DNA from: Streptomyces sp. NBC_01788 | Lineage (GTDB): Bacteria > Actinomycetota > Actinomycetes > Streptomycetales > Streptomycetaceae | Direction: 5' to 3' | Assembly (NCBI RefSeq): GCF_035917575.1 | Contig: NZ_CP109090.1 | Location: forward strand, 7,378,001 to 7,442,000 | Length of the DNA: 64,000 nt | Part shown: in pieces, positions 18,740-32,391 of the stretch | Layout of the letters: each line of letters opens with the position of its first letter | Position numbering within the stretch: the first letter of the stretch is position 1 | Notes under the pieces: model-generated | The model's input: the letters and a program-made list of their open reading frames with translations, nothing else | Told to the model about the DNA's origin: nothing | Databases searched by the model: none | Program-made: the position numbers and the translations under genes

Positions 18740-20521
18740 TCAGCCCGGTCCGCCCAGCACGATCTTCCACACTCGGGTCGCCACCTGGAGGTTCAGCCGG
18801 TCCTCGACGTTCGCGAGGTCGTGGCCGCTGATGTCGCGGATGCGCTGGAGCCGATAGCGCAGCGTGCTGCGGTGGATCGCGAGGGAGTCGGCGGTCTCGT
18901 CGTAGTTGCCGCCGCAGTCGAAGTACCGGGACAGGGTCTCCACCATGGCCGCGTGGTGCCGGGAGTCGTAGTCGATGAGTTGCCCGAGCCACTCGTGGAC
19001 GAACGTCTCCAGTTCCCGGTAATCATTGCCGGGTCCCAGGATGCGGTAGAGGCCGAGCTCGTCGAAGAACGTCGCGCCGTAGCGCTCGTGGGAGTGGCGG
19101 CGCACGTCCAGGGCGCGCTGTGCCTCCTGGTAGTGGTGGGGGATGTCGTCCACGGCGTCGCAAGGGGCGCTCACCCCGATCGTCCCGGACCGTGTTCCGG
19201 TCTCCCGGGCGAGCGCCTCGTACAACGCGCGGGCGTGCGGCCTGTCGCCAGTGATGAGGACGACGTGGTCGGAGCGGCGGGTCAGCAGCGAGCGCATGCC
19301 CACCGCAACGGCCGCCCGACTCACGGTCTGCGCGAAGGAATCGTCGGCGGTCCGGTTCGACCACTGCACCACGACGACGTAGTGGCTGCCGTGCAGGTCG
19401 TGTCCGACTGCCTCGGACCGGGCGTAGGCGCTCGCCTCGTCCGTCCCTGCCAGGAGGTCGTCGGCCAGCTCGCGGTGCAGCCTCAGCTCCACTTCGGCCA
19501 GATTGCGCAGGTGCGTCAGCTCCAGGGCGAGCGACGCGGCGGCGTATCCAAGCGCGAGTACGGCGTGCTCGTCGGCCTCGTCCCGGGCATCGACCAGGGC
19601 CAGCACGCCCAGGATCTCGCCGTGCGGGCGGATCAGGGTGATCAGCCGGTCCCTTATCCGCACCGGCCCGGTCTCTTTGGCGACGGCGTGCAGCATTTCG
19701 TTTTGGCGCACGGGGTCCGGTTTGGGATAGGGGGCGGGGCGGTCGGGACCGGTCCAGGACCTCAGCCGACCGAAGCGGTCCTCGAGCAGCGCGGGAAGTC
19801 CAGTGAGCCCGTGCAGTGCGCGGGTGACGGCTTCCTCGCCGCCACCCGAGGCAGCGACGCCGGCCATGAGAGTGTGAACGGCTCGCTCGTAGCCCAGCTC
19901 AGCCACCACAGAGATCAGCTGCCGCTGGAGGGCTGTGCGTTCCTCCCGCAGCCGGCGCAGCTCCAGCGCGTCCTCGCGTTGGCGGCGGTGTGCGAAGGCG
20001 ACCGACAGTGCAGCACCGGTGTGCCGGATGAGAAGGGCGAGCAGGGATCGCTCTGCGCTGGTGGGCCGGGAGCGGGACGTGACCACGAGGTAGCCGTGGA
20101 GTCCCCCAGGTCCGCGTAGCCCGAGGGCCCGGCCCCAGGGCCTGCCGGGTACGGTCACGTTGCCGTCCTGCCCGGCCAGCTCCCGCACCCTCCGGCCCAC
20201 GGCCAAGGCATGCGGCTGCCTGTTCCTCGGGCCGGGGACCAGGCCGCCGCCCACCTTGAGGTATACGGCCTCGGCGCGGTATGGCCCCGCGGCGGCTATG
20301 TGGTCCATGGCCAGGCGCAGGATCTCGCCTTCGTCCGGAGCGTCGAACAGGGCGCGGGAGAGCGCGACCAGTTCGTGGAGGGCATGGTCGGCTGGGGCGC
20401 GAACGGGCAGGCGGGGCCCCCTGCGCGCGGCCGTGGGGTGTCGCCCGACGCTGCCCCGCAGAAGGCTGCCCTTTCGGTCGGAGCAGCGGTGGTACGGGCT
20501 GTATGCCCGACTGCCGGCCAT
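18740..20521 (-). CDS. PucR-family regulator with GAF-like domain
   Basis: A 593-aa regulator. Residues about 48-185 form a GAF-type sensory domain (HELVALSRALFDAPDEGEIL), 200-330 a second GAF-like region, 350-500 a CdaR/GGDEF-like segment, and the last 65 residues a PucR C-terminal helix-turn-helix (YFDCGGNYDETADSLAIHRS, then TLRYRLQRIRDISGHDL). Such proteins usually activate nearby operons in response to small molecules. The ATG at 20521 is preceded by GGAG. It is divergent from dnaK with 281 bp between, so it is the natural candidate regulator of the chaperone operon; this is an inference from position only. Confidence 0.85.
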   Translation of the reverse strand: MAGSRAYSPYHRCSDRKGSLLRGSVGRHPTAARRGPRLPVRAPADHALHELVALSRALFDAPDEGEILRLAMDHIAAAGPYRAEAVYLKVGGGLVPGPRNRQPHALAVGRRVRELAGQDGNVTVPGRPWGRALGLRGPGGLHGYLVVTSRSRPTSAERSLLALLIRHTGAALSVAFAHRRQREDALELRRLREERTALQRQLISVVAELGYERAVHTLMAGVAASGGGEEAVTRALHGLTGLPALLEDRFGRLRSWTGPDRPAPYPKPDPVRQNEMLHAVAKETGPVRIRDRLITLIRPHGEILGVLALVDARDEADEHAVLALGYAAASLALELTHLRNLAEVELRLHRELADDLLAGTDEASAYARSEAVGHDLHGSHYVVVVQWSNRTADDSFAQTVSRAAVAVGMRSLLTRRSDHVVLITGDRPHARALYEALARETGTRSGTIGVSAPCDAVDDIPHHYQEAQRALDVRRHSHERYGATFFDELGLYRILGPGNDYRELETFVHEWLGQLIDYDSRHHAAMVETLSRYFDCGGNYDETADSLAIHRSTLRYRLQRIRDISGHDLANVEDRLNLQVATRVWKIVLGGPG

Positions 20522-20802
20522 GGGATCACTCCGTCCTTCGGAGGTGAGCGGCTTTCGCGTACCCGCTCCCCGGGCCGGCTACCGAGACGTGTGGGTTCTT
20601 TGTCTCGTACTCGTGGGGCGACCGGACCCGTGCATTCCTGACTCGTCAGGCGCAGGCGTTGAGCCACCCGGTTCGTCACCCTGGGGAGTGCTCGAGACCC
20701 TCCGTGCGCACCGGTGGGAAACCGGCGGAGTCAGACCTACACCTACCTGAGCGAACGTGATCCGGAGAGTCGACGCAGGCGCTGCACCGGGAGGAGTTCC
20801 TC

Positions 20803-22704
<1,902 letters not shown>

Positions 22705-22712
22705 GGCGCGCC

Positions 22713-23321
22713 ATGCCCACCCACCCCCAGGAACCCGACCGGGCCGCGTCGGATCCGGGCGTACGGGTCCCGGAAGGCGCCGGACCTCCTCCTCGCGGGG
22801 ATTTGCCCCAACCGGGCCCGCCGCGGCCCGAAGCGGCGAACGGCGAACCGGGACCCGATGCCGCCGGACCCGCGCCTGCCGAGGACGAATACACGACCGC
22901 GATCCAGGAACTGGAGGACCGCTGGCGGCGCGCACTCGCCGACCTCGATAACCTTCGCAAGCGCCACGCCAGGGAACTGGAGCGCGAACGGGCGGTCGAG
23001 CGGTCCCGCACGGCGGCCGCCTTCCTGCCCGTCCTCGACAACCTCGAACTCGCCCTGACCCACGCCGGCGCCGATCCGGGCGCGATCGTGGAGGGCATCC
23101 GGGCCGTACGCGACCAGGCGGTGAACGTCCTCGAACTGCTCGGCTACCCGCGGCATGCGGAGACCGGCGTCGCCTTCGACCCGGCCCGGCACGAGGTGGT
23201 CGGCGTCGTCCAGGACCCCGACGCCCCACCGGGCACCGTCGTCGAGGTGCTGCGCCCCGGCTACGGGGACGGCGAACGGCAGCTCAGGCCCGCCGCCGTG
23301 ACGGTCGCGAAGCGGGAGTGA
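22713..23321 (+). CDS. grpE: Nucleotide exchange factor GrpE
   Basis: A 202-aa partner of DnaK that speeds ADP release. About 60 Pro/Gly-rich, disordered residues precede a long coiled coil (EDRWRRALADLDNLRKRHAR) and a C-terminal beta domain (GVAFDPARHEVVGVV, VVEVLRPGY). It starts eight bases after dnaK and ends six bases before dnaJ, so the three are made together. The short beta domain and long disordered head are common in actinobacterial GrpE. Confidence 0.92.
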   Translation: MPTHPQEPDRAASDPGVRVPEGAGPPPRGDLPQPGPPRPEAANGEPGPDAAGPAPAEDEYTTAIQELEDRWRRALADLDNLRKRHARELERERAVERSRTAAAFLPVLDNLELALTHAGADPGAIVEGIRAVRDQAVNVLELLGYPRHAETGVAFDPARHEVVGVVQDPDAPPGTVVEVLRPGYGDGERQLRPAAVTVAKRE

Positions 23322-23327
23322 CCGGTC

Positions 23328-24281
23328 ATGGCACGGGACTTCTACGAGGTGCTGGGCGTGTCGCGGACCGCGAGCCAGGACGAGATCCAGCAGGCATATC
23401 GCAAACTCGCCCGCAGGTACCACCCAGACGTCAACAAGGACCCCGAGGCGGAGGAGCGTTTCAAGGACCTCAACGAGGCATACAGCGTCCTGTCCGATCC
23501 CAAGACCCGGGCCCGCTATGACCGCTTCGGCGAGGATTTCCGGAAGATCCCGGAGGACTTCGACGAACGGGTCGCGGCGGGAGCGGGCGGCGGTTTCCGC
23601 GGTCGGAGGACCGCAGGTGGGGGCGGTCCTCGCGTCCGGTACGTCACCGGCTTCGGAGACGACTTCGGCGCGGAGGGCATCGACATCGAGGACCTGCTCG
23701 GCTCAATGTTCGGAGCCGGCGCCGCCCGAGGCGGCGTCCCTGGAGCGGACCAGGAGGCGGAACTGCCGCTCACTGTCGAGGAGGCGTACCGAGGCGGCCG
23801 TCGCACCGTCACACTCGCCGGTCCCACCGGGCAGCCGCGGCAGTACGAGGTCGACGTGCCGCCTGGCGTCACCGACGGGCAGCGCATCCGGCTGGCGGGT
23901 GAGGGTGGCCAGGGCAGTGGTGACGCCGCCGCGGGCGACCTGTACCTGCGGGTGCGTATCCAGCCGCACCCCCGGTTCCGGCTGGACGGCCGTGACGTGC
24001 ACGTCCAGGTCCCGGTCGCCCCGTGGGAGGCGGCCCTGGGCGCGACCGTGCCGGTGCCCACGCCCGGCGGCGGCACGGCGAAGGTCACGGTGCCTGCGGG
24101 CTCGTCCAGCGGCCGGCGGCTGCGGCTGCGCGGCGAGGGCATGCCGAACCCGCGGGGCGCGAACGGCGACCTGTACGCCGAACTTCGCGTCGTGGTGCCT
24201 CCCGCCCTCGGCGACCGGGAGCGCGAACTGTTCGAGGAGCTCGCCGCCACTTCCTCGTTCGACCCCAGGAGGATGCGATGA
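23328..24281 (+). CDS. dnaJ: DnaJ/CbpA-type Hsp40 co-chaperone
   Basis: A 317-aa Hsp40. The J domain occupies residues 1-68 with the HPD tripeptide in [10 protein letters not shown] that stimulates DnaK. A Gly/Arg-rich linker follows, and then the two C-terminal substrate-binding beta domains ([13 protein letters not shown], then [18 protein letters not shown]). The Cys-rich zinc-finger region of classical DnaJ is absent, so this is a type II, CbpA-like protein. Its stop overlaps the next start as ATGA. The following gene encodes a CbpM/HspR-like partner, a pairing also seen in cbpA-cbpM loci. Confidence 0.92.
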   Translation: MARDFYEVLGVSRTASQDEIQQAYRKLARRYHPDVNKDPEAEERFKDLNEAYSVLSDPKTRARYDRFGEDFRKIPEDFDERVAAGAGGGFRGRRTAGGGGPRVRYVTGFGDDFGAEGIDIEDLLGSMFGAGAARGGVPGADQEAELPLTVEEAYRGGRRTVTLAGPTGQPRQYEVDVPPGVTDGQRIRLAGEGGQGSGDAAAGDLYLRVRIQPHPRFRLDGRDVHVQVPVAPWEAALGATVPVPTPGGGTAKVTVPAGSSSGRRLRLRGEGMPNPRGANGDLYAELRVVVPPALGDRERELFEELAATSSFDPRRMR

Positions 24282-24675
24282 ACGACCAACCCGCGGGAGC
24301 GGGGGGCATCGGCCGGGCCGGCGTGGGCGCCCGTCCGGTACGAGCGGACGCCGACATCACCGCCTCGACGGCTGTCCGGTACGCGCTCGTCCCCGTCCCC
24401 AGGCTCTCCCTGGCCGCCGTGGCCCTTCGCTCGGGCCTCCACCCCGATCTGATCCGCCGGTTCGTCGCCCTCGGCCTGGTCGAGGCCGAACGCGACTCCG
24501 CGGGGCGACTAGTGTTCGACCCCACGGCCCCGGCGGTTCTCGCCCGTATCCAGCGGCTGCGCACCGGACTCTGCCTCAACTACGCATCCATCGGCCTGGT
24601 GCTCGACCTGCTCGACCGCATCAGCCTGCTCGAAGCCGCCCTGCGCGGCCGCGGCACGAGGAGTGAAACACCCCC

Positions 24676-24685
<10 letters not shown>
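24278..24685 (+). CDS. MerR/HspR-like or CbpM-type chaperone modulator
   Basis: A 135-aa protein. About 40 variable residues precede a MerR-like winged helix-turn-helix ([20 protein letters not shown], then [11 protein letters not shown]) and a helical region ([20 protein letters not shown]). Relatives are HspR, which represses chaperone operons, and CbpM, which binds the J domain of CbpA. The position between a CbpA-type dnaJ and clpB fits both. It overlaps dnaJ by four bases and clpB by ten. There is no recognisable HspR box upstream of dnaK, which slightly favours the modulator role. The function is therefore open. Confidence 0.75.
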
Positions 24686-27311
<2,626 letters not shown>

Positions 27312-27315
<4 letters not shown>

Positions 27316-27758
27316 GCACGATGCAGGCGACGACCGTCAGATGTCCCCACTGCGGGCGCACCAACCGGGTGCCCGTGGCCGCGGAGGGCCGCCCCAAGTG
27401 CGGCCACTGCAAGCAGCCCCTACCGTGGATGGTGGACGCGGGCGACGACGACTTCACCGAGGTTGCCGAGCGGGCCGACGTCCCCGTCGTGGTCGACCTG
27501 TGGGCCACCTGGTGCGGCCCCTGCCGCATGGTCAGCCCCGCACTGGAGAAGGTCGCCACCGATCTCGCCGGCCGAATCAAACTCGTCAAGGTCGACGTCG
27601 ACAAGAACCCGCGACTGTCGCAGCGTTTCGAGGTCCAGGCCGTACCGACACTGCTGATCCTCGACCAGGGTGAGACGGTCGCCCGGCAGGCGGGGGCGGC
27701 GCCCGCCCCCGCTCTTCGCCGGTGGGTGGAACAGTCGATCACCGCCCGGAAAGGGTGA
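27312..27758 (+). CDS. Thioredoxin with N-terminal zinc-binding motif (TrxC type)
   Basis: A 148-aa thioredoxin that reduces disulfides in cytoplasmic proteins. Residues 11-33 hold two CxxC pairs (CPHC and CGHC), as in the zinc-binding head of thioredoxin 2. The thioredoxin fold follows with the active site WCGPCRM and the cis-Pro in VPTLLI. Its start overlaps the clpB stop as ATGA. Trx2-type proteins are linked to oxidative and heat stress, which fits the operon. Confidence 0.92.
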
Positions 27759-27763
27759 TCCGG

Positions 27764-28027
27764 ATGACCCTGCATGCAGACCCCCACCTCGCGCTTGTCC
27801 GGCCGGTCCAGCCGCTGACCCCAGAAGGGTGTCAGGAGTGTCTGATGCTCGGCTCCCCGTGGGTCCACCTGAGGCTCTGCCTGACCTGCGGGCACGTCGG
27901 CTGCTGCGACTCCTCGCCGAACAAGCACGCGCGCAAGCACGCAGCTGCCGTCGCCCATCCGATCGTGCAGTCGTTCCAGCCCGGCGAGGAATGGCGCTGG
28001 TGCTACGTGCACAAGGCGTTCGTCTGA
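27764..28027 (+). CDS. UBP-type zinc finger protein
   Basis: An 87-aa protein consisting of one ZnF-UBP domain: CQECLMLG, LRLCLTCGHVGCCDSSPNKH, then ARKH and H-P-I. In eukaryotes this domain binds the free C-terminus of ubiquitin; in bacteria such stand-alone copies are often next to flavin oxidoreductases and their role is not known. It starts five bases after the thioredoxin stop and its own stop overlaps the next start as TGATG. Confidence 0.85.
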   Translation: MTLHADPHLALVRPVQPLTPEGCQECLMLGSPWVHLRLCLTCGHVGCCDSSPNKHARKHAAAVAHPIVQSFQPGEEWRWCYVHKAFV

Positions 28028-29841
28028 TGTCCGGCGACCAGTCGCTGCCGGGCGAAGAACCGGTGCCGGAGAAAGCGGACGAGGCCGCCTTCTGGGAGAC
28101 CCCGGACATCTACGGCGCGTATCCGCGCCTTACGGAGGACCAGATAGCACGTCTGGCGGAGCACGGGCAACGCCGGACCACGGCTCCGAACGACGTGCTG
28201 ATCCGGGAGGGGGAGCGCTGCGAGACGGTCTTCGTCGTCCTCAGCGGTACCGTCGCCGTCGTCGAGGGCTACGGCACTCCCGAGGAGCACGTGCTGCGCG
28301 TGCACGGCCCCGGTCGCTTCATCGGTGAACTCGGCCTGCTGTACGGACAAGTGGCCTTCTACACCGCTGTCGCCAGGGAGCCAGGCGAGGTCCTCGTCGT
28401 CTCCTTGGACCAGTTGCGTCACCTGGTGTCCCAGGACTCCACCATCGGGGACATCGTGCTGCGCGCCTGTCTGTGCCGTCGCGCGCTGCTCGTCGGGCAG
28501 GGCGCCGGCTTCCGCATCATCGGCTCGCGCTACTCCCCCGACACCAGACGGCTGCGCGAGTTCGCCGTCCGCAACCGGCTGCCGCACCGTTGGATCGACC
28601 TGGAGACCGACGAGGAGGCCGAGGAGCTGCTGCGCCGCTTCGGCGTCGGCCCGGCGGAGACACCACTCGTCATCTGGCGCGACACCACCCTGTTCCGCAA
28701 CCCCAGCAACGCGGAACTGGCCCGGCTCATCGGCCTGCCGTCACTACCCGCCGGAAACCGTCGCGGCGACGTCCTCATCGTAGGCTCCGGACCCGCCGGC
28801 CTCGCTGCCGCGGTGTACGCCGCCTCCGAGGGCCTGAGCACCACGGTGGTGGAGGCGATGGCCACCGGCGGCCAGGCCGGCACGTCGTCCCGCATCGAGA
28901 ATCTGCTCGGCTTCCCATCCGGCATCTCCGGCGCCGAACTCACCGAACGCGCCGTGTTCCAGGCCGACAAGTTCGGCGCCAGGATCAGCCTTCCGCTGGA
29001 GGCGACCGGTCTCCATCCCAAGGACGACGACCATTACGTCGTGGCGTTCGCCGACGGCAGCGAGATCGCCGCCCGCGCCGTCGTCCTGGCCATGGGTGCC
29101 CGCTACCGCCGGCTCCGGGTGCCCGGCATCGAACGCCTGGAGGGAACGAGCGTGCACTACTCGGCGACCCTCTACGAGGCCCAGCAGTGCCGCACCGACC
29201 CGGTGGCCGTCGTCGGCGGAGGCAACTCGGCAGGCCAGGCGGTGTTGTTCCTCGCCGGGTACGCGCCGAAGGTGCACCTGCTGGTCCGAGGAGCCAGCCT
29301 TGAGGCCAACATGTCCCGCTACCTGATCGACCAGGTCGAGCGCCATCCACGGGTGGAGGTCATGCTGCACACCGAGGTCACCGAGGTCATCGGCCAGGAA
29401 GTGCTGGAGGAGCTCGACGTGGTCGACAACCGCACGGGCGGGCACCGCCGGCTCGCCGTACGGAGCCTGTTCGTCTTCACCGGCGCCGACCCCCACACCG
29501 AGTGGCTCGCCGGCATCATCGCCCTCGACTCCCGCGGCTTCGTCCTCACCGGTCCGGAGGCCCAGGAAGCCTGTGCCCACCCCGAGGTGTGGCACGGCCG
29601 AGGGCGCTCGTGCATGACCCTGGAGACCAGCCTGCCCGGGGTCTTCGCGGTAGGGGACGTCCGTAGCGGCTCGGTCAAGCGGGTGGCCTCCGCGGCCGGT
29701 GAGGGCGCGATGGCCATCCACTTCGTGCACCGGCACCTGGGGCACTCGGCCGTACCCGGCACCACGGGCACGTCAGCTGTCGCGGGCCACTCGGACGTCT
29801 CCCCACGCATACGTCACAAGGAGTCCGCATGGCTCGCATGA
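28027..29841 (+). CDS. Cyclic-nucleotide-domain / thioredoxin-reductase-like flavoprotein
   Basis: A 604-aa fusion. Residues about 30-150 are a CRP-type cyclic-nucleotide-binding domain (VLIREGERCETVFVVLSG, GRFIGELGLLYGQ). About 165-240 form a thioredoxin-fold/glutaredoxin-like segment. About 250-570 are a thioredoxin-reductase-like two-dinucleotide domain with FAD motif VGSGPAGLAAAVYAASEG, NADPH motif VVGGGNSAGQA and FAVGDVRSGSVKRVA. The redox CxxC expected before the NADPH motif is absent; only one Cys is there (QQCRTDP). It may therefore pass electrons differently, or serve another substrate than thioredoxin. ATG 28027 overlaps the zinc-finger stop. The combination suggests a redox enzyme gated by a nucleotide signal. 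Confidence 0.9.
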   Translation: MSGDQSLPGEEPVPEKADEAAFWETPDIYGAYPRLTEDQIARLAEHGQRRTTAPNDVLIREGERCETVFVVLSGTVAVVEGYGTPEEHVLRVHGPGRFIGELGLLYGQVAFYTAVAREPGEVLVVSLDQLRHLVSQDSTIGDIVLRACLCRRALLVGQGAGFRIIGSRYSPDTRRLREFAVRNRLPHRWIDLETDEEAEELLRRFGVGPAETPLVIWRDTTLFRNPSNAELARLIGLPSLPAGNRRGDVLIVGSGPAGLAAAVYAASEGLSTTVVEAMATGGQAGTSSRIENLLGFPSGISGAELTERAVFQADKFGARISLPLEATGLHPKDDDHYVVAFADGSEIAARAVVLAMGARYRRLRVPGIERLEGTSVHYSATLYEAQQCRTDPVAVVGGGNSAGQAVLFLAGYAPKVHLLVRGASLEANMSRYLIDQVERHPRVEVMLHTEVTEVIGQEVLEELDVVDNRTGGHRRLAVRSLFVFTGADPHTEWLAGIIALDSRGFVLTGPEAQEACAHPEVWHGRGRSCMTLETSLPGVFAVGDVRSGSVKRVASAAGEGAMAIHFVHRHLGHSAVPGTTGTSAVAGHSDVSPRIRHKESAWLA

Positions 29842-29844
29842 CGA

Positions 29845-30390
29845 ATGGCGGACGACGAGATCACGAGAAGGAAGAAGGAGGCGATGGCGATGGCCATGCC
29901 CGTCCGGCGCCACCGCGGTGGCGGTCTGCAGGAAAGGCCCGTCTGGGCACCCACCCCTCTGAATCCCCTGGTCGAGTTCGACGAACTGCTCAATCAGATG
30001 AGCGGCCTGCTGGAGTCGACGGTGGGCGCGGCACCCGCGGTTGCGTGGACGCCTCTCGCGGACGTGTCGGAGTCCGAGGACGCGTTCCACATAGAGATCG
30101 AACTCCCCGGAGTGAAGAGCAAGGACATTGACGTAGAGGCCAACGGTCCCGAACTCGTGGTCACCGGAGAGATCAAGGAGCGGGAGCGCAAGGGTGTCCT
30201 GCGCCGCAGCACCCGCCGCGTCGGAGCCTTCGAGTACCGTTTGCGGCTGCCCGGAGAACTGGACACCCACAAGGTCAAGGCTGAGATGCAGAACGGAGTG
30301 CTCAGCATCACCGTCCCCAAGGCCGACGTCGCAAAGCCGCGACACGTCGAGATCAGCGAGACGAGTGAAAGTACCGAGAGCAGCGGCTGA
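29845..30390 (+). CDS. Hsp20 / alpha-crystallin small heat-shock protein
   Basis: A 181-aa holdase that binds unfolding proteins. After a variable head, the alpha-crystallin domain spans about residues 70-165 (VSESEDAFHIEIELPGV, then FEYRLRLPG and NGVLSITVPK), with the conserved A-x-x-NGVL signature as MQNGVLSITV. The open frame begins with ATG 29845, but GAAGGAGG at 29874-29881 is better placed for the downstream ATG at 29890, which would give 166 aa. It follows the flavoprotein gene by three bases. Confidence 0.9.
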   Translation: MADDEITRRKKEAMAMAMPVRRHRGGGLQERPVWAPTPLNPLVEFDELLNQMSGLLESTVGAAPAVAWTPLADVSESEDAFHIEIELPGVKSKDIDVEANGPELVVTGEIKERERKGVLRRSTRRVGAFEYRLRLPGELDTHKVKAEMQNGVLSITVPKADVAKPRHVEISETSESTESSG

Positions 30391-30479
30391 GACGCGAGCG
30401 CCGCGGTTCCGGGCACCCATCCGGGACTGCGGCCGGGCCGGCGAGGCTCGACACCCCTCACGGCGGCGGAGACGCGCTA

Positions 30480-30640
30480 CGTGGCTACCGTTGGTGGTTC
30501 TTCCTGCTGGTCTTGCTGACGTCGTTCGTGGCGTACGCGGGAGCGAACTCGGCCGGTCTGACGGTGAGCGAGGTCCTGAAAATCGCCGACCTCACCGCCC
30601 GCCGCCGGGAGCAGGAGCGCGCCGGAGCCCGCCGTTACCG
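30480..30640 (+). CDS. Possible small membrane protein, or remnant
   Basis: The frame reads a single hydrophobic helix (YRWWFFLLVLLTSFVAYAGA) followed by a basic, amphipathic segment (LKIADLTARRREQERAGARR). No ATG or GTG start is in place; TTG 30513 is possible but would cut into the helix. It may be a decayed gene or a short protein with an unusual start. No family is recognised. Confidence 0.25.
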
Positions 30641-30718
30641 CCCGGGCACCAGACCGGGCAGCACCTTGTACTCGCCGAGGATGGCCGGCACCGCGGGCAC
30701 GGCAGTCGTACGTCCGCC

Positions 30719-30982
30719 ATGGCCGAACAACGCCTCGACGACGAGATCGAACAGATGACCCACGCGCTCCGAGAGGCCGGCCCGACGAGCGGCGACCGAC
30801 TCGAACAGGCGGTGGGCGGCCGGCCCTGGGGCTCCGGGCGCTTGCGCCGTGCCCTGCGTGAGTCTCGGGCCAAGGGCCTTGCGAACGGCAGCTGCGCGCC
30901 GGCGGACGGATCCGGCCGGCCCGACGGCGCACCGGGCGACCTCCTTGAAGCGGTGACCAAGGCAGAAGGAAGTCAGCGATGA
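30719..30982 (+). CDS. Small winged-helix-like hypothetical protein
   Basis: An 87-aa protein (LDDEIEQMTHALREAGPTSG, then RPWGSGRLRRALRESRAKG) with a predicted helix-turn-helix/winged pattern: a 'first helix, loop, second helix' array as in small regulatory or structural DNA-binding proteins of actinobacteria. No ribosome site is obvious. Its end overlaps the DUF2267 start by four bases, so the two are coupled. Function unknown. Confidence 0.6.
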   Translation: MAEQRLDDEIEQMTHALREAGPTSGDRLEQAVGGRPWGSGRLRRALRESRAKGLANGSCAPADGSGRPDGAPGDLLEAVTKAEGSQR

Positions 30983-31371
30983 AATACGACGGATTCCTCG
31001 CCCGTGTGCGCGAGCGAGGCGAATACAACGACCAGGACGAAGCCGCGGACGTCACCAGCGCCGTGCTGGAAGTGCTGGCCCAACGGATCAGCCCGGGAGA
31101 GGTCAAGGACCTCGCATCCCAGCTGCCCGGCCCGCTGGGACAAGTCCTGGACCATGCCGCGCCGCAGCAGGCGCGAAGCTTCGGGATCGACGAGTTCTAC
31201 CGCCTGGTCGCCGAGCGCACCCATGCCCGACCTCGTACGGCGCAGTGGGACGCCAGCGCGGTCCTGACCACCGTCGCCGACGCTGTCACCGGCGGAGAGC
31301 TGAATCAGATCATCAGCCAGCTCCCCTCCAGTTACGCGGTCCTGTTCGGCAAGGCCGACCTCGCGGACTGA
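30979..31371 (+). CDS. DUF2267 family protein
   Basis: A 130-aa helical protein with the two-repeat pattern of DUF2267: YDGFLARVRERGEY, TSAVLEVLAQRISPGEVKDL and the matching second half TTVADAVTGGELNQIISQLP. The role of the family is not established, but members often sit in stress or chaperone clusters. The ATG overlaps the preceding gene, and GGAAG precedes it. It is the last gene of the chaperone operon. Confidence 0.85.
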   Translation: MKYDGFLARVRERGEYNDQDEAADVTSAVLEVLAQRISPGEVKDLASQLPGPLGQVLDHAAPQQARSFGIDEFYRLVAERTHARPRTAQWDASAVLTTVADAVTGGELNQIISQLPSSYAVLFGKADLAD

Positions 31372-32042
31372 GCCCGTGAGGCGCGGTGGTTGCTGAGCGT
31401 GATGATCGTCTGACAGTTCTACGGGATGGATTTGGTTCTGCTGCCGAAGTGTGAGGGGTTCAAAAACGCTCTGTCCGGAACTTCCGAAAGCACGGCCGTG
31501 GATGACGTGGCATGGAGGGGACCGCTCGCATTCCGTCGGTTCTCCTTTCTGTGACAGCAGCGCCTGGGAATGTACGACGGACAGGTGTCAACCATGGTCA
31601 ACTTATGCGTTCGGAAGGGCCGGTTACCGGCACAGGACCGCCGGCCGCTGAGCAGTGCCCAGCATCGGCCGGTCCGCCGAGCACGCCTGCGGCGGCGGGC
31701 AGCGCAGGCGCTGTCGTTGTCCCGCGGACAGCCGACCCAGCAGTCCGGCCCGATGGCCGGCTCCTCCAATGCGGCGCCAACCTGGACCAGGACACTTCAT
31801 GCAGCGAAGGGGAAACCCGAGAGCTGACTTCCGCGAGGGGCACGAACCGGGGATAGCTCCGGGGATAGCTCACCATCCTCGGACACCGCCCTGCCCCGGC
31901 TGAACGAAGGAGTGACCGGCCTGATCCGCCAGGCGGCCGACGAACTGCCGGAAGCGCTGAAGGCCGTGGGGGACCTCAACCCGGCGCAATGCCGCAAGAG
32001 CGTCGTGGATCAGTTCCCGCCGGACGCCACGCCGTCTGAGGA
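31372..32042. other. Stretch of remnants before the island boundary
   Basis: No complete gene is supported. One segment at about 31900-32025 (TGLIRQAADELPEALKAVGD, then LNPAQCRKSVVDQF) reads like real protein but has no start and no recognised family. The rest shows nothing that I can interpret. Confidence 0.4.
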
Positions 32043-32195
32043 TTCGAGTCCCACGCCGTCACGCTGGTGGCGTCGTGCATCCTCGGCAAGGCGGCTTTCG
32101 GCCCGTCCGGCCTGGCGTTTCCCCTGCTCGTGCCTGCGATACGCGTGGTCACGGCGGGCATCGGCGTCCTGACCGTCACGCCCAACTTCTCATAA
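32043..32195 (+). pseudogene. Fragment of a membrane H+-pyrophosphatase
   Basis: Fifty codons in one frame (FESHAVTLVASCILGKAAFG, then LAFPLLVPAIRVVTAGIGVL) match the F-E-S-Y-A-V-T-L-V-A membrane helix region of K+-dependent or independent H+-translocating pyrophosphatases. No start, no active site and no downstream part are present. The fragment stops at a TAA just as the panD-upstream repeat block begins, so it marks a breakpoint. Confidence 0.6.
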
Positions 32196-32391
32196 CTGAC
32201 GTATCGTCAAGCAAGTCAGCGTCTGATCAGCATCAGTCCCCAGAGGGTCTTCCTGGCAGACGTCTGATCGGCGGGTTCACAACGGCCTGGCTCGCACGGA
32301 AGCCCAGGCAGGCAGCCTGCTCGCAGAGTGAAGCGATGTTCCTCACGAACATCGACTCCGGCGCGTGCCGGTGTAGGGTGAAGAACGCCCT
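32186..32391 (+). repeat. panD-upstream/element-end block, second copy
   Basis: This block is a diverged homologue of 55042-55253. Shared short runs include aagtcagc, atcagcatcag, gcctggct, gtgccgNtgta and the exact distance to the att core. A promoter-like pair, atcgac with tagggt and a 17-bp spacer, occupies the same place as the likely panD promoter in the right copy. Confidence 0.75.

Noticed and set aside
18464..20119. Plus-strand open frame of 551 codons
   Set aside because: It is antisense to the PucR gene, whose domains are clear; the frame has the typical Val/Gly/Ala/Arg composition of an antisense shadow.
20640..20802. HspR box (HAIR) upstream of dnaK
   Set aside because: Only a loose half match (gttgag) is present; no CTTGAGT-N7-ACTCAAG-like pair.
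32036..32060. ggattcgagtccc, resembling the T-arm of a tRNA and thus a possible tRNA attachment site
   Set aside because: The flanking bases do not pair as a T-stem and no acceptor or anticodon arm fits; the sequence is part of the pyrophosphatase codons.
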